Source of the DNA: Acidimicrobiales bacterium
GTDB taxonomy: Bacteria > Actinomycetota > Acidimicrobiia > Acidimicrobiales > MedAcidi-G1
Reading direction: 5' to 3'
NCBI GenBank assembly: GCA_016845305.1
Contig: JAERSW010000035.1
Span: 1 to 40,897, forward strand
Length of the DNA stretch: 40,897 nt
Below the pieces are notes generated by a model that worked only from the letters and a program-made list of their open reading frames with translations, had not been told where the DNA came from and did no database searches. Made by a program: the position numbers and the translations under genes. The first letter of the stretch is position 1; every line of letters begins with the position of its first letter. Of the stretch, positions 19,383-26,238 are shown piece by piece.

Positions 19383-20027
19383 TCAGTCGGGGCGGAGGCC
19401 CTCGCCGAGCACCCGGTGGGCGACGTCGGCCATCGTGGAACGCGATGACATGGCCGTGGTCTGCAGGAAGCGGAAGGCGTCGCCCTCGGTGAGGCCGGCC
19501 TCGTCGATGAGGACGCCCTTGGCCCGGTCGATGGCCTTGCGGGCCTCGAGGCGGTCGGACAGCGTGCGGGCCTGGTCGGTGAGCGCCCGCATCTCGCGGT
19601 GGCGGGCACGGGCCACCTCGACGGCCGGCACCAACTCGGAGCGCTGGAACGGCTTGACGAGGTAGGCCAGCGCCCCGGCCTCGATGGCCCGGTCCACGAG
19701 GTCGCGCTGGCTGTAGGCGGTGAGGATGACCACGGCAGCGTCGTGGTTGGCGGCGATGCGCGAGGCGGCCTCGATGCCGTCGAGGCCGGGCATGCGGATG
19801 TCGAGGATGACGACGTCGGGATCGAGGTCGGCCACGAGGTCGACGGCGTGGTCGCCACGGCCGGTGTCGCCGACCACCTCGTAGCCCTCCTCCTCGAGGG
19901 TCTCCTTGAGGTCGAGGCGGACGATGGCCTCGTCCTCGGCCAGCACGACCCGCACCTTCGGCGGGGACGGCGGGGCGTCGTCCTGCGATGCCATCCCGTC
20001 CGACGCCTCGGGCACCTCGTCAGGCAT
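19383..20027 (-). CDS. pdtaR: ANTAR-domain response regulator (PdtaR-like)
   Basis: The 214-residue protein joins a receiver domain (residues 25-140) to a C-terminal ANTAR RNA-binding domain (about 145-205). The receiver has acidic residues E31/D32, the phospho-acceptor D76 in VVILDIRMPG and K125 in AYLVKPFQ. The ANTAR part contains RAKGVLIDEAGLTEGDAFRFL and DVAH. ANTAR proteins bind paired RNA hairpins and cause antitermination. In Mycobacterium tuberculosis PdtaR also lies near polA. The partner kinase is not in the window. The ATG lies inside the end of the upstream small gene (8-base overlap). Confidence 0.92.
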   Translation of the reverse strand: MPDEVPEASDGMASQDDAPPSPPKVRVVLAEDEAIVRLDLKETLEEEGYEVVGDTGRGDHAVDLVADLDPDVVILDIRMPGLDGIEAASRIAANHDAAVVILTAYSQRDLVDRAIEAGALAYLVKPFQRSELVPAVEVARARHREMRALTDQARTLSDRLEARKAIDRAKGVLIDEAGLTEGDAFRFLQTTAMSSRSTMADVAHRVLGEGLRPD

Positions 20028-20310
20028 CGGCGGTGAGCCGGTCGAGCAGGTCGTCCTGTGCGGACTCCAGGCGGGCGATCTCGGCCAGCAGGTCGTCGCG
20101 GTGGCGTTCCATGGCCCGGGCGTGGCGTTCGGCGCCCCGATGGGCCCGCTCGGAAAGGGCCGTCTCGGACACCAGCGAACGGACACGGGCGTCGTCGGCG
20201 TCGGCCACCAGGTGGGCCAACTGCTCCTCGGCCACGGCGAGGTCGGAGCGGAGGCGGACGAGCCGCTCGCCGACCTCGGTCAGCCGTCGTTCGATCACCG
20301 GTCGTGCCAT
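20020..20310 (-). CDS. Small coiled-coil protein of unknown function
   Basis: This 96-residue protein is rich in Glu, Arg, Leu and Ala, with heptad-like spacing throughout, for example around RLVRLRSDLAVAEEQLAHLV. It is probably one long helical coiled coil without membrane segments or cysteines. I choose the ATG at 20308-20310; another ATG lies 13 codons upstream, but a TACACT hexamer sits between the two, ten bases before the chosen ATG. Its end overlaps the ANTAR regulator by eight bases, which suggests coupled expression and perhaps a shared role. I do not recognise the family. Confidence 0.72.
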   Translation of the reverse strand: MARPVIERRLTEVGERLVRLRSDLAVAEEQLAHLVADADDARVRSLVSETALSERAHRGAERHARAMERHRDDLLAEIARLESAQDDLLDRLTADA

Positions 20311-20320
20311 GGGGTCGGCC

Positions 20321-20326
20321 AGTGTA
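20321..20326 (-). promoter_or_regulatory. Candidate -10 element (TACACT) of the coiled-coil/ANTAR unit
   Basis: TACACT ends ten bases before the ATG on the minus strand, which would place the transcript start about three bases upstream of the start codon. The spacing differs slightly from the other leaderless sites. Confidence 0.4.
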
Positions 20327-20389
20327 CGAGCGGTGCCCGGAGCGCCCACGGAGGGCCCGGCGCGGGGATCGGGCTGGCAGGCTGGACGG

Positions 20390-20869
20390 GTGACCCGTCG
20401 TCCCGCCCTCGGCTCCGCAGCCCTCGTCGCGCTCGTCGCCGGGGTGCTGGCGGCCTGCGGGAGCAGCGAGGCGGCGTGCGACGTGCCCCGTCAGGAGCCA
20501 CCCGATCCGGCGTCAGGGCTCCACGTGCTGGACGACACCGGCCTGGCGTGGGACTCGGTGGCGCCGACGTCGGGTCCGCACCGGGGCGTGGCGCCCGAGG
20601 GCGGCCTACGGGACGCTCCGGTCGACGAGCTCGACCAGGTGGCATTCCTCGAGGCCGGAGGTGTCGTGGTGCAGGTGCATGCCCGCTCCGTGCCCGACGA
20701 ACTCGCCGCCCTGGCGGGCCCCGACGTCCTGGTGGCACCGGGCCGCCCCGAGCTGTCGGACCGGGTGGTGGCCACGGCGTGGACGTGGCGCCTGAGTTGT
20801 ACGGCCGTCGACGTAGAGCCCCTGCGGGCCTTCATCGTCGAGCGGGTCGGGGCCTCCGCCGGCCACTGA
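20390..20869 (+). CDS. Lipoprotein with DUF3105-like domain
   Basis: The 159-residue protein starts with RR, a hydrophobic stretch and a lipobox VLAAC, so it should be lipid-anchored outside the membrane after cleavage before Cys23. The mature part shows DSVAPTSGPH and GGVVVQVHA, which resemble the DUF3105 pattern (P-T-S-G-P-H, then H-x-x-E-H-G-V). The histidines of the second DUF3105 motif are missing here (QVAFLEAGG), so any metal-linked function may be altered. The GTG start is in frame with a good signal peptide; the open frame upstream lacks one. Its function is unknown. Confidence 0.78.
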   Translation: MTRRPALGSAALVALVAGVLAACGSSEAACDVPRQEPPDPASGLHVLDDTGLAWDSVAPTSGPHRGVAPEGGLRDAPVDELDQVAFLEAGGVVVQVHARSVPDELAALAGPDVLVAPGRPELSDRVVATAWTWRLSCTAVDVEPLRAFIVERVGASAGH

Positions 20870-20909
20870 CCGACGAGGCGTGCCGACAGGGCTTGCCGAA
20901 AGGGCCTCA

Positions 20910-20925
20910 GCCCCGTCGGCGGGGC
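20910..20925. terminator. GC-rich hairpin between convergent genes
   Basis: GCCCCG-TCGG-CGGGGC forms a six-base-pair stem with a stable tetraloop between the lipoprotein and small membrane protein genes, which converge here. It lacks a T-tract, so its role as terminator is a guess from position. Confidence 0.4.
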
Positions 20926-20929
20926 CCGA

Positions 20930-21295
20930 TCAGTAGATGGCCAGCAACTCCGCCACGAGGATCAGGCCGAACATCACCACGTTCGCCAGCCGGAAGACCG
21001 TCATGTTCCAGGCGTCGAACCGACCACGCACCTTCTCGCCGAAGCCCTCCTCGGCGATGTCCTGTCCCGCCGCGTAGAGGTCCTGCATGGCGTCGTCGAT
21101 GAAACCGACGGTGAAGAGGGTCGTGATCGCAGCGAGGGCGGCCAGGGCCAACTGCGTCCCCGAGTCCTCGAGGCCACTGCCGCCGAAGCCGAGGACCACC
21201 AGCAGGGCGGCGTGGACCAGCGCGTAGAAGATCATGAGGGCCCGGATGTCGGCTGCCCTCGCCGTAAAGAACGTCGTCGTGACTTCCCGATCCAT
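20930..21295 (-). CDS. Small integral membrane protein, unknown function
   Basis: The 121-residue protein has about three hydrophobic helices (residues roughly 17-37, 47-65 and 100-120), separated by a charged segment DLYAAGQDIAEEGFGEKVRGRFDAWN. The ATG start has a GGGAGA ribosome binding site five bases upstream. It stands between the tRNA-Leu gene and a DUF3105-like lipoprotein that converges on it. I do not recognise the family. The length, start signal and codon pattern support a real gene. Confidence 0.75.
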   Translation of the reverse strand: MDREVTTTFFTARAADIRALMIFYALVHAALLVVLGFGGSGLEDSGTQLALAALAAITTLFTVGFIDDAMQDLYAAGQDIAEEGFGEKVRGRFDAWNMTVFRLANVVMFGLILVAELLAIY

Positions 21296-21367
21296 GGTGC
21301 TCTCCCGCTCTCAGGAGGGACAGGTCCATCCCGCCGCCTCGTCCCGGAGCCTCCACCAGGCCGGGGG

Positions 21368-21382
21368 GGGCGTCAAGCGCCC
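21368..21382. terminator. Hairpin downstream of tRNA-Leu
   Basis: GGGCG-TCAAG-CGCCC lies 22 bases beyond the tRNA 3' end on the minus strand. The stem is five base pairs and no T-run follows, so this is a weak terminator candidate. The rest of the 108-base gap shows nothing except the ribosome binding site of the membrane protein gene. Confidence 0.35.
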
Positions 21383-21403
21383 AGACGTCGTGCGGATCAG
21401 ATG

Positions 21404-21487
21404 TGCCCGGGGCGGGACTTGAACCCGCACGACCTCGCGGCCAGAGGATTTTGAGTCCCCCGCGTCTGCCAATTCCGCCACCCGGGC
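21404..21487 (-). tRNA. tRNA-Leu (anticodon CAA)
   Basis: The 84-base minus-strand sequence folds as a class II tRNA. It has a seven-base-pair acceptor stem GCCCGGG/CCCGGGC, a D arm with GGCAGAC, an anticodon stem GGGGA/TCCTC with loop CTCAAAA (anticodon CAA, reading UUG), a long 15-base variable arm, and a T arm GCGGG-TTCAAGT-CCCGC. The discriminator base is A, as required for leucine. The CCA end is not encoded. A TAGGAT hexamer upstream is the probable promoter. Confidence 0.96.
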
Positions 21488-21497
21488 GGGCCGCCCG

Positions 21498-21503
21498 ATC
21501 CTA
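21498..21503 (-). promoter_or_regulatory. Candidate -10 element (TAGGAT) of tRNA-Leu
   Basis: TAGGAT lies ten bases before the mature tRNA 5' end on the minus strand, leaving room for a very short precursor leader. It matches the TAnnnT form seen at protein genes in this window. Confidence 0.45.
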
Positions 21504-21580
21504 CCGGTGGCCCCGGGGACCGCCCGTTCGCCCGCACACGGCGATTCGGGCACCCGGAACGGTCACGGCTCCCGGGCACC

Positions 21581-21586
21581 TACCAT
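21581..21586 (+). promoter_or_regulatory. Candidate -10 element (TACCAT) of fabD
   Basis: TACCAT lies 53 bases before the fabD ATG. It would give a leader of about 47 bases containing an inverted repeat (GGGCGG at 21601-21606 with CCGCCC at 21620-21625) just before the ribosome binding site. No clear -35 is seen. Confidence 0.35.
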
Positions 21587-21639
21587 GTGCCCGCGTCGAC
21601 GGGCGGAGGTCGCAGCACCCCGCCCTCCCGAGGAGACCG

Positions 21640-22827
21640 ATGATCGCCTTCACCTACTCCGGCCAGGGATCGCAGCAGCCCGGCATGGGCGCCGCCTGGG
21701 CCGACCACGAGGCCTGGGAACTGGTCGACGAGGCCTCCGAGGCCGCCGGCCGCGACGTCGCCCACCTCCTGCTCCACGCCGACGCCGACGAGCTGCGCGA
21801 GACCCGCAACGCCCAGCTGGCCACCTTCGTCACCAGCATGGTGATCCTCGACGCCGTCACCCGGCTCGGCATCGACGCCGCCGGCCACGCCGGCCACAGC
21901 CTCGGCGAGTACAGCGCCCTCACGGCCTCCGGCGCGCTGGACTTCGGCGACGCGGTGCGTCTCGTCGTCGAGCGCGGCGAGGCCATGCAAGTGGCCGCCC
22001 AGGACCCCATCGGCACCATGGCCGCCGTGCTCGGCCTCGACGACGACGGTGTGGCCGACGCCTGCACCTCGGTCGACGGCGACGTGTGGGTCGCCAACTA
22101 CAACGCCCCCGGCCAGGTCGTGATCGCCGGCGCCCCCGACGCGGTGGCCGCCGCCGGTGACGCCGCCAAGGAACGTGGCGCCAAGCGGGCCGCCGAACTC
22201 GAGGTCAGCGGCGCCTTCCACACGCCGTTCATGGCACCGGCCCGCGACCGCCTGTCGGCCGCCATCGACGACACCGAGATCCGCTCGCCGGAGGGCGTCG
22301 TGGTCGCCAACGTGGACGCCACCGCCCACGAGAACCCAGACACCTGGCGGGCGCTCATGAACGCCCAGTTGTGCAGCCCGGTCCGCTGGTACCAGAGCCT
22401 CCAGACCCTGTCCGACGCCGGCTTCACCACCTTCGTCGAGCTCGGCCCCGGCAACGTCCTGACCGGCCTCGTCAAGCGCACCCTGAAGGGCGCCACCCGG
22501 CTCACCGTCAACACGCCCGACCACCTCGACGCCCTGCTCGACGCCCTCGCCCCGCCCGCCCCGGCCGACGGCGAGGAGGCCACCAGCGCCGTCGAGGGCG
22601 AGCACCTCTTCGCCACCGACCGCATGGTCGTCAGCCCGGCCACCGGCGTGTTCACCCCCGTCGACGGCCTCGGCCCCGGCCAGGTGGTGGCCGCCGGCGC
22701 CCTGCTGGGCCACATCGGCGCCACCGAGGTCCACTCGCCGTTCGCCGGCGAGTTCATGGGCTGGCTGGCCGTCGACACCGAGCGGGTCACCGCCTCCAAG
22801 CCCATCGCCTGGCTGCGGGCCCACTAG
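21640..22827 (+). CDS. fabD: Malonyl-CoA:ACP transacylase fused to a biotinyl/lipoyl-like domain
   Basis: Residues 1 to about 305 form a complete FabD, which loads malonyl groups onto acyl carrier protein. It has the GQGSQ loop at 8-12, nucleophile Ser87 in GHSLGEYSAL, Arg112, His194 in GAFHTPFM and ELGPGNVLTGL at 267-277. After an Ala/Glu-rich linker, residues 325-395 look like the barrel-sandwich fold of biotin carrier proteins (VVSPATGVF, GALLGHIG, SPFAGEF). The hairpin with the modifiable Lys is missing. The start is fixed by AGGAG four bases upstream. No fabH lies in this cluster; fabG, acpP and fabF follow. Confidence 0.95.
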   Translation: MIAFTYSGQGSQQPGMGAAWADHEAWELVDEASEAAGRDVAHLLLHADADELRETRNAQLATFVTSMVILDAVTRLGIDAAGHAGHSLGEYSALTASGALDFGDAVRLVVERGEAMQVAAQDPIGTMAAVLGLDDDGVADACTSVDGDVWVANYNAPGQVVIAGAPDAVAAAGDAAKERGAKRAAELEVSGAFHTPFMAPARDRLSAAIDDTEIRSPEGVVVANVDATAHENPDTWRALMNAQLCSPVRWYQSLQTLSDAGFTTFVELGPGNVLTGLVKRTLKGATRLTVNTPDHLDALLDALAPPAPADGEEATSAVEGEHLFATDRMVVSPATGVFTPVDGLGPGQVVAAGALLGHIGATEVHSPFAGEFMGWLAVDTERVTASKPIAWLRAH

Positions 22828-22879
22828 CCCACGCAGGCCACCCAAACGCAGGCCACCCGAGACCCTCCGAGGAGACCCC

Positions 22880-23614
22880 ATGAGCGACGAGACCGCCACG
22901 ACCAGCCGCACCGTCCTGGTGACCGGCGGCAACCGGGGCATCGGCCTGGCCTGCGCCCTGGCGTTCGCCGCCGACGGGCACCGGGTGGCCATCACCTGCC
23001 GAGGCGAGGCCCCACCGGAGGCCGTCGAGGCGGGCCTGCTGGCCGTGCCGTGCGACGTCACCGACACCGAGCAGGTCGACGCCGCCTTCGCCGCCATCGA
23101 GGAGGCCCTCGGTCCGGTCGAGGTGCTGGTGGCCAACGCCGGCATCACCCGGGACGGCCTCGTGCTGCGCATGTCCGACGACGACTTCACCAGCGTGCTG
23201 GACGCCAACCTGACCGGCGCCTTCCGCACGGCCCGGCGGGCCGTCAAGGGGATGATGAAGGGCCGCTGGGGCCGGATCATCCTCGTGTCGTCCATCGCCG
23301 GACGGGTCGGCCAGACCGGGCAGGCCAACTACGCGGCCTCCAAGGCCGGCCTGGTGGGCCTCGGACGCTCGCTGGCCAAGGAGTTCGCCAGCCGCAACGT
23401 CACCGTGAACGTCGTGGCCCCCGGCCCGATCGTCACCGACATGCTGGCCGCCCTGCCCGAGGAGCAACAGCAGTCCTACGCCGAGGCCGTGCCGCTGGGC
23501 CGCCTCGGCCGGGTCGACGAGATCGCCGCCGCGGTGACGTTCCTCGCGTCGGAGCCGGCCGGCTACGTCACCGGTGCCGTCCTGCCGGTCGACGGCGGCC
23601 TGTTCATGGGCTGA
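22880..23614 (+). CDS. fabG: 3-oxoacyl-ACP reductase
   Basis: The 244-residue short-chain dehydrogenase reduces 3-oxoacyl-ACP with NADPH in each elongation round. It has the cofactor loop TGGNRGIG at residues 15-22, NAG at 86-88, and the catalytic set Asn110, Ser138, Tyr151 and Lys155 in YAASK. The C-terminus GAVLPVDGGLFMG is typical of FabG rather than other dehydrogenases. An AGGAG lies four bases before the ATG. It follows fabD after 52 bases, with no promoter evident between them. Confidence 0.95.
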   Translation: MSDETATTSRTVLVTGGNRGIGLACALAFAADGHRVAITCRGEAPPEAVEAGLLAVPCDVTDTEQVDAAFAAIEEALGPVEVLVANAGITRDGLVLRMSDDDFTSVLDANLTGAFRTARRAVKGMMKGRWGRIILVSSIAGRVGQTGQANYAASKAGLVGLGRSLAKEFASRNVTVNVVAPGPIVTDMLAALPEEQQQSYAEAVPLGRLGRVDEIAAAVTFLASEPAGYVTGAVLPVDGGLFMG

Positions 23615-23621
23615 ACCACTG

Positions 23622-23637
23622 CCGGAGCGCCCTCCGG
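23622..23637 (+). terminator. Hairpin after fabG
   Basis: CCGGAG-CGCC-CTCCGG starts seven bases after the fabG stop. It forms a perfect six-base-pair stem without a T-tract. It could end the fabD-fabG transcript ahead of the acpP promoter. Confidence 0.4.
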
Positions 23638-23654
23638 GGCACCTGCGGCGACCC

Positions 23655-23688
23655 GGAACGGGGCCGTGGCGTCGGCCACAATCGTTCC
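23655..23688. promoter_or_regulatory. Nested inverted repeat upstream of acpP (candidate operator)
   Basis: GGAACG at 23655-23660 pairs with CGTTCC at 23683-23688, and inside it GTGGC at 23666-23670 pairs with GCCAC at 23675-23679. The element covers the region where the -35 contact of the acpP promoter would lie, a good position for a regulator of fatty-acid synthesis. No known operator consensus is matched. Confidence 0.35.
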
Positions 23689-23708
23689 CCGGCGGCGCCC
23701 GCGGCACC

Positions 23709-23714
23709 TAGGGT
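23709..23714 (+). promoter_or_regulatory. Candidate -10 element (TAGGGT) of acpP-fabF
   Basis: TAGGGT lies 38 bases before the acpP GTG, giving a predicted leader of about 31 bases that contains the GGAG ribosome binding site. Confidence 0.45.
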
Positions 23715-23752
23715 GACGCCAAGCTGATCACCGACCAGAACGGAGCATCACG

Positions 23753-23989
23753 GTGAGCGACGACAACTTCGAACGGTTCAAGCAGTGCGCGGTGGAGGTC
23801 CTCTCCGTCGAGGGCGACCAGGTCACCCTGGAGGCCTCGTTCGCCGATGACCTCGACGCCGACAGCCTCGACCTCGTCGAGCTGGTCATGGCGCTCGAGG
23901 AGGAGTTCGGCGTCAACGTCGAGGAGGAGGAGCTCGAGGGCATCACCACCATCGGTGCCGCCTACGAGCTCATCACCGGCAAGCTCTGA
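23753..23989 (+). CDS. acpP: Acyl carrier protein
   Basis: The 78-residue acidic protein carries growing acyl chains on a phosphopantetheine arm. The attachment site Ser38 lies in DADSLD, and helix II with its negative surface ([14 protein letters not shown]) is typical for FAS II partners. The start is a GTG with GGAG upstream. The stop codon overlaps the fabF start by one base (TGATG), so the two are coupled. It appears to have its own promoter after the fabG hairpin. Confidence 0.96.
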   Translation: MSDDNFERFKQCAVEVLSVEGDQVTLEASFADDLDADSLDLVELVMALEEEFGVNVEEEELEGITTIGAAYELITGKL

Positions 23990-25161
23990 TGGCCCGGCGT
24001 CGGGTCGCCGTCACCGGTCTGGGCGTCGTCGCCACCTGCGGCGTCGGTGCTGACGCGTTCTGGGACGGCCTGTGCGGGCCCGCTCCCGAGGGCGACCGGC
24101 TGGTCCACGACTTCGACCCCACGCCCCACTTCGACAACCCCAAGGAGGTGCGGCGGAGCGACCGCTGCACCCAGTTCGCCATCGCCGCGGCCGACATGGC
24201 CCTGGAACAGGCGGGTGCCCTGACCGCTGATCCGTCCCGCAGGGGCGTGTTCATCGGCACCGGCATCGGTGGCATCCAGACCCTCGAGGACCAGATCCTC
24301 GTCATGGCCGAGAAGGGCGCCCGACGGGTGTCGCCGTTCCTGGTCCCGATGATGATGCCGAACGCCGCCCCGGCCGCCGTGTCGATGAAGCACGGCTTCC
24401 AGGGCCCGGCCGAGAACACGTGCACGGCCTGCGCGGCGGGCACCCACGCCCTGGCCAACGCCGCACGGCTCATCGCCCACGGCCGCTGCGACGTGGTCCT
24501 GGCCGGCGGCAGCGAAGCGCCGTTCGTGGACGCCGCGGTGGCCGGCTTCACCAACATGACGGCGTTCTCGTCGGTGGGGATCTCCCGACCGTTCGACGCC
24601 GAACGCGACGGCTTCGTCATGGGCGAGGGCGCCGGCGTGCTGTGCCTCGAGGAGTGGGAGATGGCCGAGGCCCGGGGCGCCACCATCCTCGGCGAGATCC
24701 TGGGCGGCGCCAGTACCGCCGACGCCCACCACATCACCGCACCGTCGCCGGGCGGCGTGGGCGCCATCACCTGCATGCGCCTCGCCCTCGAAGAGGCCGA
24801 GGTCGACGCCTCGCAGGTGCGCCACGTGAACGCCCACGGCACCTCCACGCCGTTGAACGACATGGCCGAGGCGGTCGCCATGATCGAGGTCTTCGGCACC
24901 GACGGCCCGAAGGTCACCTCCACGAAGGGCATCACCGGCCACGCCCTGGGCGCGGCGGGAGCCATCGAGGCCGTGGCGGTCATCCTGGCCATGCAGAAGG
25001 GCCTGATCCCGCCGACGGCCGGCTACGCCACCCCCGACCCGGAGATGCCGGCCATCGACATCGTGTCGGGCGCCCCGGCGTCGTGGGAGCCGGGCATCTC
25101 CATGTCGAACTCGTTCGGCTTCGGCGGCCACAACGGCAGCCTGGTGCTCGGCCCCGCCTGA
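23989..25161 (+). CDS. fabF: 3-oxoacyl-ACP synthase II
   Basis: The 390-residue condensing enzyme extends acyl-ACP by two carbons using malonyl-ACP. The catalytic triad is visible: Cys148 in TCTACAAGTH, His283 in VNAHGTSTPLND and His318 in KGITGHALGAAG. The C-terminus has the SNSFGFGGHNGSLV loop. Its length is slightly below the usual 410. It is coupled to acpP by a TGATG junction. No fabH initiating synthase is present in the window, so initiation must rely on a gene elsewhere. Confidence 0.95.
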   Translation: MARRRVAVTGLGVVATCGVGADAFWDGLCGPAPEGDRLVHDFDPTPHFDNPKEVRRSDRCTQFAIAAADMALEQAGALTADPSRRGVFIGTGIGGIQTLEDQILVMAEKGARRVSPFLVPMMMPNAAPAAVSMKHGFQGPAENTCTACAAGTHALANAARLIAHGRCDVVLAGGSEAPFVDAAVAGFTNMTAFSSVGISRPFDAERDGFVMGEGAGVLCLEEWEMAEARGATILGEILGGASTADAHHITAPSPGGVGAITCMRLALEEAEVDASQVRHVNAHGTSTPLNDMAEAVAMIEVFGTDGPKVTSTKGITGHALGAAGAIEAVAVILAMQKGLIPPTAGYATPDPEMPAIDIVSGAPASWEPGISMSNSFGFGGHNGSLVLGPA

Positions 25162-25210
25162 GTTTCCGCTCCCGCCCGCGCCCCGAGAAGTTCCGGCTGG
25201 CGCTGACGGC

Positions 25211-25648
25211 TCACACGAAGACGAACATCAGCTCGCAGCGGCAGGCCTCCTCGCCGTCCACCGTGGCCCGGCCGGCCCCCTTCCCGGCCCGGGCCGACAC
25301 CCGCCCCAGCTCGACCTCGAGCTCCAGGCGCTCGCCGGGCACGACCTGGCGTCGGAAGCGGACCCCGTCGAGCCCACCGAACAGGGCCAGGCGACCGGCG
25401 AAGTCGGGCCTGGTCAGCAGGGCATAGGCGCCCAACTGGGCGATCGACTCGCACATCAGCACGCCCGGCAGCGTCGGGCGCCCCGGAAAGTGACCGGCGA
25501 AGAACGCCTCGTCGCCGGTCAGGTCCCAGTAGCCGCGGGCCCGCTCCCCGACCGTCACCTCCGTGACCTCGGTCAGCAGCAGGAACGGGTCCCGGTGCGG
25601 GATCACGTCCTCCGGTCGAGGCAGGCGGTTCTCGGAATCGGCGGTCAC
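25211..25648 (-). CDS. fabZ: 3-hydroxyacyl-ACP dehydratase, FabZ type
   Basis: The 145-residue hot-dog-fold protein contains the dehydratase motif AGHFPGRPTLPGVLMCE, with catalytic His53 and Glu67. The N-terminal PHRDPFLLL is also characteristic of FabZ. The GTG start has GGAGG seven bases upstream. It is convergent with fabF and would complete the elongation cycle with FabG and FabF. The 48-base gap to fabF holds no recognisable terminator. An in vivo role in another 3-hydroxyacyl pathway cannot be excluded. Confidence 0.9.
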   Translation of the reverse strand: MTADSENRLPRPEDVIPHRDPFLLLTEVTEVTVGERARGYWDLTGDEAFFAGHFPGRPTLPGVLMCESIAQLGAYALLTRPDFAGRLALFGGLDGVRFRRQVVPGERLELEVELGRVSARAGKGAGRATVDGEEACRCELMFVFV

Positions 25649-25683
25649 GGGGCCTCCAGGCGGCGAACGAGGGGGTGGAACGG

Positions 25684-25715
25684 CCGAGGCCGGGGCGTCG
25701 CCGCCCCGGCCTCGG
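25684..25715 (-). terminator. Strong hairpin between hup and fabZ
   Basis: CCGAGGCCGGGGCG is followed by loop TCGC and an exactly complementary 14-base arm. This is the most stable stem-loop I see in the window. It lies 45 bases beyond the hup stop. No long T-tract follows, common for terminators in very GC-rich genomes. Confidence 0.65.
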
Positions 25716-25733
25716 TCACTTCGTCAGGTTGTC

Positions 25734-25754
25734 CGGGCCGGACGGACCGGCCCG
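25734..25754 (-). terminator. First hairpin after hup
   Basis: CGGGCCGG-ACGGA-CCGGCCCG, a perfect eight-base-pair stem, starts six bases after the hup stop codon. Together with the 14-base-pair stem further on it makes a tandem terminator suited to a highly expressed gene. Confidence 0.6.
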
Positions 25755-25759
25755 ACGGA

Positions 25760-26056
25760 TCAGAACGCCGAGGCCCCACCGCTCTTGGCGGCGGCCTTCA
25801 GCTTCGAGCCGACCGACACCTTGCAGGCCTTGGTGGCCGGCACGTGGATGGACTCGCCGGTCTGCGGGTTGCGGCCCATGCGGGCGGCCCGGGTGACCTG
25901 CTCGAACGAGATCCAGCCGGGGATCGACACCTTGTCGCCCCCGGCGGCCACCGCGTCGGCCACCACGTCGAAGAAGGCGTCCAGGCAGGCACCGGCGTCC
26001 TTGTTGGACACGCCAGCACGCTCCGCCATCGCACCGATCACATCGCTCTTGTTCAT
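25760..26056 (-). CDS. hup: HU-family DNA-binding protein
   Basis: The 98-residue nucleoid protein binds and bends DNA. It shows the HU start MNKSDVIGAMAERAG and the signature GRNPQTGESIHVPA in the DNA-embracing arm, followed by KACKVSVGSKLK. There is no long basic C-terminal tail of the mycobacterial or streptomycete type, only KSGGASAF. The ATG at 26054-26056 has a near-ideal AAAGGAG nine bases upstream; the open frame 17 codons further upstream is leader. The gene has its own promoter and tandem terminators, so it is a single-gene unit. Confidence 0.96.
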   Translation of the reverse strand: MNKSDVIGAMAERAGVSNKDAGACLDAFFDVVADAVAAGGDKVSIPGWISFEQVTRAARMGRNPQTGESIHVPATKACKVSVGSKLKAAAKSGGASAF

Positions 26057-26112
26057 CGACCATCTCCTTTGTAGGTCTCGGGATGGGCGTGCCCACCTCG
26101 TGGTCAAATGAC

Positions 26113-26141
26113 ATCCGACACCCTCAGCGGCGCCATGTCAA
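26113..26141 (-). promoter_or_regulatory. hup promoter (-35 TTGACA, -10 TCGGAT, 17-base spacer)
   Basis: The minus strand has a perfect TTGACA at 26136-26141 and TCGGAT at 26113-26118, separated by 17 bases. Transcription would start about 50 bases before the hup ATG. It is the only consensus -35 box I find. The 182-base gap is also richer in A and T than the surroundings. Confidence 0.6.
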
Positions 26142-26238
26142 GCATTTTCGACCACCGAGGCCTGCCATTTCAAGGATCGTCGGATCACCGTGTCCGCTGC
26201 GGTGAATCACAACGGGTGGTCGGCGACCCGCCCGCGGG

